Shown: positions 37,636 through 46,437 of the stretch, one piece after another
Layout of the letters: the number at the start of each line of letters is the position of its first letter
Position numbering within the stretch: the stretch's first letter is position 1
Assembly: GCF_001579845.1 (NCBI RefSeq)
Contig: NZ_CP007440.1
Coordinates: forward strand, 4,982,029 to 5,046,028
Source of the DNA: Rhodoplanes sp. Z2-YC6860
Lineage (GTDB): Bacteria > Pseudomonadota > Alphaproteobacteria > Rhizobiales > Xanthobacteraceae
Direction: 5' to 3'
DNA: 64,000 nucleotides
The notes under the pieces: generated by a model
Database searches by the model: none
Told to the model about the DNA's origin: nothing
Seen by the model: only the letters and a program-made list of their open reading frames with translations
Program-made: the position numbers and the translations under genes

Positions 37636-40600
37636 CTAGCGCATCGATGGTTCGGCGAAAGCGCGGTCACGATCCGGCATCTCGCGGAAATCGAAGAATT
37701 TGCGCAGGATGCCCGGCGCGATGGCCGAGATCGGATTGACCATCGGACGCGGATTTGCAGTCGGACCGGTCACCTCGTAGGTGATGCCGAAAATGCCTTC
37801 GTTGCTGCCGCCGCCGAGCAGCGTCCCGATCACAGGAATCTGACCGAACATGTTGTTGAGGCCGTAGAGCGGCACCAGCGTGCCGCGCACGTTCACCTGA
37901 TCGCGGGCGTAGTCGATGGCGCCTTCGACGGTGGCGCCCAGCACCGGCCCCTTCAGCACACCGTCCCTGATGATCATGCGGCCCGACGTGCGGGTGAAAT
38001 CGGCGCGCGCCTGACCGAACTCGATGTTGTCGGGATGCTGTATGCCATTCTGCTGGCCGGCCACGACACGATCGAGCGCGCCTTCGCCACGGATCGCGAA
38101 GCTCGAAACGTTGATGATGCCCTCCTGCGGAGCGGCATCTTGCGACGGCGGGTCCATGCCGATCCACATCCGGCCGCCGATCATGCGCGGATAAACGTCG
38201 ACGAAGCGGAACAGCGCGCCGGCGTCGTTGGTCTCGAAATAGATCACCGGACGGCCGTTGGCGACGCGGGTGCGCATCTCGCCGATCAGCGGCGTATCGC
38301 GGCCGATCTTGGCGTTGAGCGTGAAGGTGCGGACGCGGCCGCCGCGGCGCGACATGCGCCAGTCGAGGCCGCGAACGGTCTCGCCGTAGTGGCCGGCGAT
38401 CACGCCGAGCTTCACGTCGAGATCGAGATCGGGATAACGCGCTTTGGCCTTCGGATCCGAAGGCCCAGCCATGGCGGTCTTGATGAAGTTGCGGCCGTCG
38501 AACACGTCGCCGCGCACCACGACGCGCAAGGCGCCGTCGGCGCTACGGTCGACCTTGACGCTGGCTTTGTCGCCGTCGGAGGTCGCGAAAACCGGCAGGT
38601 TCGCGGATTGCAGGTCGCCGTTGCCGTCGAGCTCCAGCGATCCCTTGGCCAGCACGCCCTGGCCGTCGATCAGAAGATCGTCAAACCGCATCGCGCCGTT
38701 GTTGCGGGTCAGCGTGAAGGCGAGCCGCGCCTGCTTGCCCGGAGGCTTGACCCAGCCCGGCAGCAGATTGTCGATCTTGGTCGCGGTGAGATCGGCTTCG
38801 ACGTTGTAGCGCCCGCCCTGGTCGTCCTGGCCGACGCGCCCGGTCAGCCGCATCGGCAGCGCGCCGGAGAGCGCGTTGCCGAGATCCATGCCAAGCCGAG
38901 ACCGCGCGCCCTCGTCGAGCGTCGCCTGCAGCCGCACTTCGGCATCGGGCTCGCCCTTGAGCTTGCGGTATTCGACATAGCCCGGGGCGCCGGCGACGCG
39001 CATGTCGCCCTTGATCTCGTAAGACTGGTTGTTGGCGGTCACGTGCAGCGCCTGCGCCTCGGCCTTCTGGCCAAACACCATTTTGTCGGCGCTGAAATTC
39101 GCCAGATCGACCGTGATGTCATAATCGGTCGAACCGGGCGGCAGGTCCGGCCGCAGCGGCAGCCCGAGTTGTATCTGCGCGGTCAACGTTCCACGGGTGG
39201 CCGCGGGATCGAACGGCGCGCCGGAGAATTCGCGCAACCGATCCAGCGCGAGCAGTTCCGCCGCCGCGGGCACCGAACCTTCCATGCGGAAGCCGACCCG
39301 TGCCGGTGGCGACGGTGTACGGATGTTCGGCACCTCGAAGACGCCAGATGACATCGTGAGGCGCCGCCCGGGCGAGACGTCAATGGTGCCCTTGCCGAGC
39401 GTCACCTTCGCGCTGCGGCCATTGACGCGGACATTGAGATCGGCGTCGCGAATGGCCGGCAGGCCCGCGACTGGCCGCAGCGTAATGCCGGAGCCGGCCA
39501 TCTCGATCGACAGCGCCTCCTCGGGCAGCGGCGGCGTGCCGGGACGAAACACCGAGACCGGTGCGTTCGCGGCGATGTCGACCCGGTCAACGGTGCCGCT
39601 GACCACATGTTCGACCACCCAATCGCGCACCTTCGGCGCGAGGATGGACGGCCACAGCCGCTTCAGCGCCTGAGCCGACATCGGAGTGCCGGCGAGACCG
39701 ATGGCGAACCGGGGCTCGCCCGCATAGTCGAGCTTGCCGGAAACCGCGACGGTCACGCCGTCGTTCTGGCCGCCGCCGAGTTCCTTGGTGCCGAGGTCGC
39801 CGTGTTCGAGCGTGATGCGCTGCAGGTTGGGATCGATGTTGCCGCGGATCACCACGCGCTTGAGCACGAACGGATCGTCGTCAGGCGTCAGCGGATCCAG
39901 CACGACCCAGCCGCCGCCGATCGCAAACGGCCAGGCACCGCCGGGCTGCGCCGGAGCGGCAAACTCCGAACGCAGCGTGTAACGCGCGGCGCCCGCGGTG
40001 ACCTTGAACGGCACGCGAAGCGTGCGCCGCGTGATATCCCAATCGACGCCAAACTCTGCGGTCGTGATCGGGATCTGATGCTCGGGCTCCGCCGGATCGC
40101 CGATCGAGCCGCCCTGCGCCAGGACCGACCCTGAAACGGTCTGCGGCGTGCCGTCGCGGCTGATCTCTGAATCGATCGAGGCCGAGATCAGCGTGTCGGA
40201 ACGCAGCCGCATCTCGGCCATGCGCAGCGCCAACAGATCGTCGAGCAGCACCTTGCGGGCTTCGAACTGGAAGCGCCGGTTGCCTTGCAAGCCCGGCGTC
40301 AGCGCGGCGCTCAGCGCCCAGGGACGCTCTTTGTTGTCCGACAGCACCGCGAGCACCGCGCCGCCCGATTTGGGGCGGGACAAATTGAGCGTGATTTCAC
40401 TGAGCTTCCATTCGTGACCGTCTCTGCGATCGTCGATCGAAAGGCTGCCGTTGGCGATACCGATGTCGGTGAGCGCGTTGCCATCGAAGCCGCCCTTCTC
40501 GCTGTCGAGGCCGAACACGCCAAGCCGGTCGACCCACTGCACGAGATCGGTGAAGTTGGCTGCAAGCCCACGCTCGGCCATCGTCTTCAACGTGAAGTCG

Positions 40601-41328
40601 CCCGGCTTGGGCGGGGCCGCCGGAACGCTACGGGTTTCGGCGCGCGGCGAGGCGGCCGACGGTGCTGTCATCGCCTGCGGCGCCGCGTCGGGCGTCGGCG
40701 CAATGGTGCTGAACGGCCGCTCGCCGCCGAGGATGACGTTGATCTTCCCATCAGGGTCGATGCGCACCGTCATATTGGCGTCGACCAGGCGGAAGCTCTC
40801 GACGCGAGGGCTGCCGGTCAGGAGGCTCGCCCCCGAAATGCCGATGTCGGCCTTGGAGGCGACTGCGACCGAGGCGCCCGTCGTGTCGCGCAACACGATG
40901 TCGCGGAGTCTGAGAGCGGTGCGGCCCTGGGCGTCGCGTTCCAGCACGGTGCCACCGACCTCGATGCGATAGCGATTGCCGAAATTCTGCTCCACCGCGG
41001 ATGTGAGCCAGGGCGTGGCCAGATCGAGCGCAATCGGCCCGCTGAGCAATCGCCACCACAGCAGTCCGCCGGCAGTGAAAATCACCGTCAACACGACCGC
41101 CGCCGCGATGGCGGCGCGGCGCAGGATTGGATGCTCGCGACTGAACAGAATGAATGGATCGAGCCGCGACAGCCCATATGCCATGCGCAGGCCCAAACGG
41201 CGCAGCCCCCGCCATACTCGGGCGCGGCGGCTCACGCCGGCCGGAACCCGCGTACGCTGATGCTCATCGAGGGCCGCCTCCATTTCCTGGAGCGCCGCGA
41301 TGTGCGGACTGCTATCCTTGCGTGCCAT
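37636..41328 (-). CDS. Large AsmA-like/DUF3971 envelope protein
   Basis: About 1230 residues from the ATG at 41328; other in-frame ATGs at 41397 and 41472 give longer forms without clear coding sense. A single membrane helix near residues 70-92 (AAIAAAVVLTVIFTAGGLLWW) anchors a long periplasmic beta-rich body. The C-terminal 250 residues are of the AsmA_2/DUF3971 kind (GMIIRDGVLKGP-like RMIIRDGVLKGPVLGATVEG, and the closing VRGTLVPLYGLNNMFGQIPV). The arrangement resembles YhdP/TamB-like bridge proteins that move phospholipids between membranes. A Pro- and Ala-rich linker is at about 220-245. It is convergent with the transporter gene. Confidence 0.82.
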   Translation of the reverse strand: MARKDSSPHIAALQEMEAALDEHQRTRVPAGVSRRARVWRGLRRLGLRMAYGLSRLDPFILFSREHPILRRAAIAAAVVLTVIFTAGGLLWWRLLSGPIALDLATPWLTSAVEQNFGNRYRIEVGGTVLERDAQGRTALRLRDIVLRDTTGASVAVASKADIGISGASLLTGSPRVESFRLVDANMTVRIDPDGKINVILGGERPFSTIAPTPDAAPQAMTAPSAASPRAETRSVPAAPPKPGDFTLKTMAERGLAANFTDLVQWVDRLGVFGLDSEKGGFDGNALTDIGIANGSLSIDDRRDGHEWKLSEITLNLSRPKSGGAVLAVLSDNKERPWALSAALTPGLQGNRRFQFEARKVLLDDLLALRMAEMRLRSDTLISASIDSEISRDGTPQTVSGSVLAQGGSIGDPAEPEHQIPITTAEFGVDWDITRRTLRVPFKVTAGAARYTLRSEFAAPAQPGGAWPFAIGGGWVVLDPLTPDDDPFVLKRVVIRGNIDPNLQRITLEHGDLGTKELGGGQNDGVTVAVSGKLDYAGEPRFAIGLAGTPMSAQALKRLWPSILAPKVRDWVVEHVVSGTVDRVDIAANAPVSVFRPGTPPLPEEALSIEMAGSGITLRPVAGLPAIRDADLNVRVNGRSAKVTLGKGTIDVSPGRRLTMSSGVFEVPNIRTPSPPARVGFRMEGSVPAAAELLALDRLREFSGAPFDPAATRGTLTAQIQLGLPLRPDLPPGSTDYDITVDLANFSADKMVFGQKAEAQALHVTANNQSYEIKGDMRVAGAPGYVEYRKLKGEPDAEVRLQATLDEGARSRLGMDLGNALSGALPMRLTGRVGQDDQGGRYNVEADLTATKIDNLLPGWVKPPGKQARLAFTLTRNNGAMRFDDLLIDGQGVLAKGSLELDGNGDLQSANLPVFATSDGDKASVKVDRSADGALRVVVRGDVFDGRNFIKTAMAGPSDPKAKARYPDLDLDVKLGVIAGHYGETVRGLDWRMSRRGGRVRTFTLNAKIGRDTPLIGEMRTRVANGRPVIYFETNDAGALFRFVDVYPRMIGGRMWIGMDPPSQDAAPQEGIINVSSFAIRGEGALDRVVAGQQNGIQHPDNIEFGQARADFTRTSGRMIIRDGVLKGPVLGATVEGAIDYARDQVNVRGTLVPLYGLNNMFGQIPVIGTLLGGGSNEGIFGITYEVTGPTANPRPMVNPISAIAPGILRKFFDFREMPDRDRAFAEPSMR

Positions 41329-41535
41329 GCCCGATCGGCCGTCCCCTCGTCCGCCGGATTGATTCGGAGCCCGTGCCCTTGGGCCCGCCTGTGTCATGCC
41401 TTGCCGGCTAACCGATTCCCATGGCGGCTCAAGGATTTCCTGCGAAATCCTCGTGTCCCACCAGTGCCTCAAGCCCCTATGCCCGTATCAGATTGAACCG
41501 GTGAAAACGACGAAAGGAAGGCGCAAGGTATCCTC

Positions 41536-42006
41536 ATGAGCGCAAAGATTGCCGCGGGCCGCAAGGCCCCAGATTTCAGCCTCCCCCGCGACGGGGGCGG
41601 CCAAGTTTCGCTGGCCGACTTCAAGGGCAAAAAGCTCGTCCTGTATTTCTATCCGAAAGCCGACACCCCCGGCTGCACGATCGAGGCCAAGGACTTTTCC
41701 CGGCTGGCTCCGGCCTTCGCCCGGGCCAAGACGGCGGTCCTGGGCGTGTCCGCCGATCCGGTGAAAAAGCAGGACCGCTTCAAGGCCAAGCACGACCTGG
41801 CGATCCCGCTTGCCTCCGACGAGACCCACGACATGCTCAATGCCTACGGGGTCTGGGCCGAGAAATCGATGTACGGCCGGACCTACATGGGCATCCTGCG
41901 CAACACCTACCTGATCGGACCTGACGGCAAGATCGCCCAGATCTGGGAGAAGGTGAAGGTCGCGGGTCACGCCGAAGAGGTGCTGGTGGCCGCCAAGGCC
42001 CTCTAG
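41536..42006 (+). CDS. bcp: Thioredoxin-dependent peroxiredoxin, Bcp type, one-Cys
   Basis: A protein of 156 residues that reduces peroxides. The peroxidatic motif is YFYPKADTPGCTIEAKDFS, with the conserved Pro-x3-Thr-x2-Cys. In E. coli Bcp the resolving cysteine follows five residues later; here that position is lysine (TIEAK), so this appears to be a one-Cys or differently resolved form. The downstream GVWAEKSMYGRTYMGILRNT is typical of the family. It is divergent from the AsmA-like gene, with about 200 bases between the preferred starts. AAGG precedes the ATG. Confidence 0.92.
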   Translation: MSAKIAAGRKAPDFSLPRDGGGQVSLADFKGKKLVLYFYPKADTPGCTIEAKDFSRLAPAFARAKTAVLGVSADPVKKQDRFKAKHDLAIPLASDETHDMLNAYGVWAEKSMYGRTYMGILRNTYLIGPDGKIAQIWEKVKVAGHAEEVLVAAKAL

Positions 42007-42163
42007 AACCCCCTCCAAACGCACGGAAAGGCGCGGTGCACGGTTGGTTTACCGCCCGTGCCGATTTTCCTGATTCCCTTGGGGAAATATTAACCATGAG
42101 CGGCTGAAATCGAGCCTCACGCATGCAGTTCCGGACAACGGGCCTGCGGGTTGGGGAGCGTCG

Positions 42164-43567
42164 ATGTCGCACCGCTCGAGTGGGCAGCAATACCGCGCCG
42201 ACTCCGGACACGTCATGCAGGCAGCAGCGCCGCGGGCGGCCGCCTATACGCACGCGCATCCGCAAGTTCACGCCCAAGCCCACATGCAGGCTCACGCCCC
42301 TGCCCGTCACCACGGACGCAAGGCCGACTACACGCTCGGCCATTCAGGCCGGCAGGTCCGCATCGCGCCGGTCACGTTCTGGATCGCGGTCGGCAGTCTC
42401 GTGATCATGGCCGGCTGGTCGCTCGCCACCGGCACCTACTTCACCTTTCACGACGACGTCCTGACGCGGCTCATCGCCCGGCAGAAGGAGCAGCAGTTCG
42501 CCTACGAGGACCGGATCGCGGAGCTGCGTGCCCAGGTCGATCGCATCACCAGCCGGCAATTGCTCAATCAGGAGCAGTTCGATCAGAAGCTCGACCAGAT
42601 CATGCGGCGGCAGTCGGCGCTCGAGAACCGCGCCACGACGATGTCGACGCTGCCCGACGCCATGCCGACCGGCTCGATCGGCCGCCACCGCCCGGCGCCG
42701 CTCAACGACGCTCCATCTGAGGATCGGCCGCGCCCATCGCCAATCAGCGACACCGTGATCTTCAACGCGCCGCCCGACCGCGAAGCGCGACTTGAATCTC
42801 GCGAGCCGCCGCAATCGCCGATCAAGCGCTTTGCCACCGCCCCCCGGCCCGCCTCCGGCGTCGAGGGCGTGCTCGCGCGCCTCAACGCCTCGCTCGATCG
42901 CGTCGAGGCGCGACAGACCGCTGCCCTCAACAGCCTGGAGGAACGCTACGACTCCAAGGCCAAGCGTATGCGTGGGGTGCTGGCCGACCTCGGCATGGAC
43001 GCAAAGAAGCTGGCAGCTCCCCCGTCGGGCGTCGGCGGCCCCTACATTCCCTACACGCTGCGCCGGGACGCCACGACCTTCGAGCGCCAGATCTATCGCG
43101 TGCAGGTGACGCACGCCGACGTCGAACGGCTGACGCGCACCATGGCGGCAGTGCCGGTGCGAAAGCCGATCGAAGGCGAGATCGATCTGTCGTCGGGCTT
43201 CGGCGTGCGCTCCGATCCGTTCCTCGGCAGGCCCGCGATGCACGCAGGTCTCGACTTCCGCAGTGAGACCGGCGATCCGGTGCGCGTCACCGCTAACGGC
43301 ACCGTCGAGTCCGCAGGCTGGAGCGGCGGCTATGGCAACATGATCGAGGTCGATCACGGCAACGGCTTCGCAACGCGCTACGGCCATTTGTCGAAGATCG
43401 AAGTGAAGGTCGGACAACAGGTCAAGATCGGCCAGATCATCGGCCGGGTCGGCTCGACCGGCCGCTCGACCGGCCCGCATTTGCATTATGAGACGCGCAT
43501 CGACGGCGATGCGGTCGATCCGCAGAAGTTCCTGCGAGCCGGGCTCCGTCTCGGCAACGCGCTGTAA
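42164..43567 (+). CDS. M23-family metallopeptidase, membrane-anchored
   Basis: A protein of 467 residues. A His- and Ala-rich cytosolic head (about 1-65, with HAHPQVHAQAHMQAHAPARH) is followed by one membrane helix (about 68-90, VTFWIAVGSLVIMAGWSLAT) and a coiled-coil stalk (about 105-155). The C-terminal LytM/M23 domain has HAGLDFRSETGDPVRVTANG and the HxH motif in STGPHLHYETRIDG, so the zinc site (H, D, H) is complete. Such proteins cut peptidoglycan cross-bridges or, as EnvC-like forms, activate amidases; an AmiC-type amidase lies 6 kb away. GGGGAG precedes the ATG, and a terminator follows. Confidence 0.9.
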   Translation: MSHRSSGQQYRADSGHVMQAAAPRAAAYTHAHPQVHAQAHMQAHAPARHHGRKADYTLGHSGRQVRIAPVTFWIAVGSLVIMAGWSLATGTYFTFHDDVLTRLIARQKEQQFAYEDRIAELRAQVDRITSRQLLNQEQFDQKLDQIMRRQSALENRATTMSTLPDAMPTGSIGRHRPAPLNDAPSEDRPRPSPISDTVIFNAPPDREARLESREPPQSPIKRFATAPRPASGVEGVLARLNASLDRVEARQTAALNSLEERYDSKAKRMRGVLADLGMDAKKLAAPPSGVGGPYIPYTLRRDATTFERQIYRVQVTHADVERLTRTMAAVPVRKPIEGEIDLSSGFGVRSDPFLGRPAMHAGLDFRSETGDPVRVTANGTVESAGWSGGYGNMIEVDHGNGFATRYGHLSKIEVKVGQQVKIGQIIGRVGSTGRSTGPHLHYETRIDGDAVDPQKFLRAGLRLGNAL

Positions 43568-43599
43568 ACGCGATCAGGCGGTCCAGACAAAAAAATCGA

Positions 43600-43627
43600 G
43601 CGACAGCGAGCTGTCGCCCGTATTTTT
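43600..43627. terminator. Bidirectional intrinsic terminator
   Basis: Stem gcgacag (43600-43606) and ctgtcgc (43611-43617) with a four-base loop. On the + strand ttttt follows at 43623-43627; on the - strand the A run at 43589-43595 becomes T7. It ends the M23 gene from the left and the 33-codon gene from the right. Confidence 0.85.
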
Positions 43628-43664
43628 GTCCCACGAGGGACAGTTGCTCAGTTAGGACGCAGCA

Positions 43665-43766
43665 CTAGCTACGCAATGCATCGCCTTGGCTTGCCTGAAG
43701 AACGACGGCCGCCACACTCAGGCAAATCGCAGCAGCAGCAGCGATCGAAAAGAGAGTGAACCACAT
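43665..43766 (-). CDS. Small single-helix membrane protein (33 residues)
   Basis: A short gene read directly from the bases: ATG at 43766, TAG at 43665-43667. The product starts MWFTLFSIAAAAAICLSV, continues AAVVLQASQGDALRS, and so is one hydrophobic helix of about 24 residues with a short polar tail. The support is an excellent ribosome site, GGAGGAAA, eight bases before the ATG, and an intrinsic terminator 48 bases after the stop. No family is recognised. It could be a subunit or modulator of a membrane complex, or a stress-induced small protein. Confidence 0.65.
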   Translation of the reverse strand: MWFTLFSIAAAAAICLSVAAVVLQASQGDALRS

Positions 43767-43998
43767 GGCGCCTTTCCTCCGTGGTTCCGATGCGGTCAGT
43801 GGCGAGTTCCACCGGGGCGTTCAAGTTCCACCGGTATTGTCGCTACCCAGCGCCAGATAACCCAAGCCCTGTCTCCGCGTTCCGTGGAACTCAGCTCCAA
43901 TGCAATTTTTTTTGATGCCTAGAAAAAGGGCTGAACGCGAGGTTGTGCCCGGCAGCGCAAATAGATCAAAGGCTAAGTCAAATGCGGCCGGTAGCTGA

Positions 43999-45130
43999 CT
44001 ACTCTACGTCCTCGACCGATTCCGGTCCGCCGCCGAAGGCGCGTTGCGCCAGCACCGCGGCCATGAACGGATCAAGTTCGCCGTCGAGCACGTCACTCGG
44101 TGTCGGCGAGGTGACGCCGGTGCGCAGGTCTTTCACCATCTGATACGGCTGCAACACGTAGGATCGGATCTGGTGACCCCAGCCGATATCGGACTTCGCC
44201 GCCTGATCGGCCGCGGCCTTATCTTCGCGCTTCTTCAATTCGATCTCGTAGAGCTTGGCGCGCAGCATATCCCAGGCCTGCGCGCGATTCTTGTGCTGCG
44301 AGCGCTCCTGCTGGCACACCACCGCGACGCCAGTCGGAATGTGCGTCAACCGCACCGCCGACTCCGTCTTGTTCACGTGCTGGCCGCCCGCGCCGCCCGA
44401 ACGCATGGTGTCGGTGCGCACGTCCTTCTCTTCAATCTCGATCTTGATACGGTCGTCGATGACCGGAAACACCGCGACGCTCGCAAATGAAGTGTGTCGC
44501 CGTGCGTTGGAATCGAACGGCGAAATGCGCACCAGCCGATGCACGCCGCCTTCGGTCTTCAGCCAGCCATAGGCGTTGTGGCCTTTCACCTGGATCGTCG
44601 CCGATTTGATGCCCGCGCCATCGCCTGCGGATTCGTCGAGCATCGAGACCTTATAGCCGTGCTGCTCGGCCCAGCGCGTGTACATGCGAAGCAGCATGCC
44701 GGCCCAATCCTGGCTTTCGGTGCCGCCCGCGCCCGCGTGCACTTCGAGATAGCTGTCGTTGCCGTCGGCTTCGCCCGACAGCAATGCCTCGAGTTCGCGA
44801 CGCGCGGCTTCCGCCTTGAGGCCCTTCAACGTCGCTTCGGCTTCGGCAATGACCTGCTGGTCGTTCTCGGCGTCGCCGAGCTCGATCATGCCGATCTGAT
44901 CCTCGAGGTCGCGCTCGATCCGGCCGATGGCATTGAGCTGATCTTCGAGCGCTGTGCGCTCCTGCATCACGCGCTGAGCGCGTGCGGTGTCGTTCCAGAG
45001 CGTGGGGTCTTCGGCGAGCGCATTGAGCTCGGCCAACCGGGCCTTCGACTTGTCGAAGTCAAAGATGCCTCCTCAGCAGTCCGACGGACCGCTTGATGTC
45101 TTCGACCACCGATTCGGTTTCGCTGCGCAT
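43999..45130 (-). CDS. prfB: Peptide chain release factor 2, with programmed +1 frameshift
   Basis: RF2 of about 376 residues, releasing chains at UGA and UAA. The first 23 codons (ATG at 45130, [20 protein letters not shown]) end at a UGA at 45061-45059 in the context AGGAGG CAT CTT TGA C, the classic slip site. A +1 shift at CTT gives Leu-Asp and continues [18 protein letters not shown] down to 43999. The stop-recognition tripeptide SPF is in RISPFDSNA, and the catalytic GGQ in [14 protein letters not shown]. Gene finders that ignore the shift place the start too late, at 45036. RF2 level controls its own synthesis through this site. It is followed by 231 bases before the small membrane gene. 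Confidence 0.96.
45058..45073 (-). promoter_or_regulatory. prfB: Programmed frameshift site of prfB
   Basis: On the coding strand the sequence AGGAGG, CAT, CTT, TGA, C places a Shine-Dalgarno-like stimulator three bases before the slippery CTT and an in-frame UGA whose slow recognition, when RF2 is scarce, allows the ribosome to slip forward by one. Confidence 0.93.
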
Positions 45131-45278
45131 GACCGTCCCATTGCCGCCCGCGCGGCTCACGCGCCGGGCTCGGGTTGCGATGTATCCTCTCGGCCCGACC
45201 GGCGCAATGGCACCGATCCGGCTGTGCATGATTGACCATGCCCAATGCCCCTCCGAATATGGGGCGGGAGAGCCATTC

Positions 45279-45713
45279 ATGACATCGACCAAAGAGAAGA
45301 TGATCGGCACATGGCGGCTGGTCGCAACCGTGATCGAGGATCTTTCAACCGGCGAGAAGACCAACGCCTGGGGCGGCGACGCGTCGGGCTACATCAACTA
45401 CGGACCGGACGGCCGGATGATCGTGATCAACACGCGCTCCGGCCGTGAGAAACCTCGGGGACCGGTAGCGACCGACGCGGAAGCCGCCGACCTGTTCAAG
45501 TCGATGCTGGCCTATGCCGGCACCTACACGGTCGACGGCGATGTCGTGACCCACCACGTCGACATTTCCTGGAACGAGGCCTGGAGCGGCACGCGTCAGG
45601 TGAGAAAGGCGCGCTTCGACGGCAACCGTGTCCATCTGTCCGCGGACCCGGCACTGGATGTGACAACCGGCCAGATGAGCGTCCGCACCATGACCTGGGA
45701 AAAACTCGCTTAA
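45279..45713 (+). CDS. Lipocalin-like domain protein
   Basis: A protein of 144 residues from the ATG at 45279, with GGGAG upstream. It matches the bacterial lipocalin-like domain often annotated in Rhizobiales: KMIGTWRLVATVIEDLSTGE, then GYINYGPDGRMIVINTRSGR, LAYAGTYTVDGDVVTHHVDI and TRQVRKARFDGNRVHLSADP. No signal peptide. The fold suggests a small ligand-binding barrel, but no ligand or role is known. The frame stays open upstream to 45093 only because it is antisense to the start of prfB, with which it is divergent. Confidence 0.82.
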   Translation: MTSTKEKMIGTWRLVATVIEDLSTGEKTNAWGGDASGYINYGPDGRMIVINTRSGREKPRGPVATDAEAADLFKSMLAYAGTYTVDGDVVTHHVDISWNEAWSGTRQVRKARFDGNRVHLSADPALDVTTGQMSVRTMTWEKLA

Positions 45714-45839
45714 GCGGACGACCAGTAAAGTTTTATCGAATCCGGCAACGCCGCCCTGACCACCACGAAGCGTCGTTTTGCGCCCGATACTCCGTCGCAA
45801 CCATCGCCGGGTTTGATGCGCGCGACAACGGAGGCCCTC

Positions 45840-46409
45840 GTGTCCAGATTTGCCGCTGCCGCAGCCCTCGCCTGCACCATCGTTCTCGTCAGCACCCCCA
45901 GCGAGGCCCGGCCGGGTTTACGGATCTTCTCGTCCACCTCGAAAATCATCTCGGTTAAATCGGCTGCGGCCAAGTCGGCCGCAACAGCCCGCCTCGCCCG
46001 TTACAACAAGCCTCTCTTCGTCTTGGCCGGGGGACGGCCGGCAGCCGCTGCGGCCCCGCCGCCGGCGCCCTCGCCGTTTGACCCATCGCTGGTCGGGCGG
46101 GACGCAAGCAACGCGGGTTTCAAAGCCGATCCGAACGCGTTGACCGCGGCGAGCACCGATTGCGTGATGAAGGAGCCGGCTCCCGCCGCAGATGCCGCGA
46201 AAGACAAGGAAAACGTGGCAGCCGCACCAGAACCCGCGAAAACCGAAATCGCGAAGGCAGAGCCCGCAACGAGCGAGCCGCCAAGGGCTCAATCCGCTCG
46301 ATCCCGCTCAGCCTTCCTGGTGCCGGTCGTCAATCGCCATCCGCTGGCGCCTCGACCGCGGCAGACGGTCATCTGCTACGTGCAGCGCGATGGCACCTGC
46401 GCGCCGTAG
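45840..46409 (+). CDS. Secreted Ala/Pro-rich protein of unknown function
   Basis: About 189 residues from GTG at 45840, chosen because GGAGG lies five bases before it; ATGs at 45813 and 45816 have none. A Sec signal peptide (MSRFAAAAALACTIVLVSTP, cut after PSEA) precedes a low-complexity stretch rich in Ala, Pro and Lys (about 70-150). Two cysteines near the C terminus (VICYVQRDGTCAP) and one in the middle (STDCVMKEP) could form a disulfide in the periplasm. I recognise no domain. It converges on the PBP1A gene with 28 bases between stops. Confidence 0.7.
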   Translation: MSRFAAAAALACTIVLVSTPSEARPGLRIFSSTSKIISVKSAAAKSAATARLARYNKPLFVLAGGRPAAAAAPPPAPSPFDPSLVGRDASNAGFKADPNALTAASTDCVMKEPAPAADAAKDKENVAAAPEPAKTEIAKAEPATSEPPRAQSARSRSAFLVPVVNRHPLAPRPRQTVICYVQRDGTCAP

Positions 46410-46437
46410 CGACAACTCGTTCAGAACTGGTCGAAGA

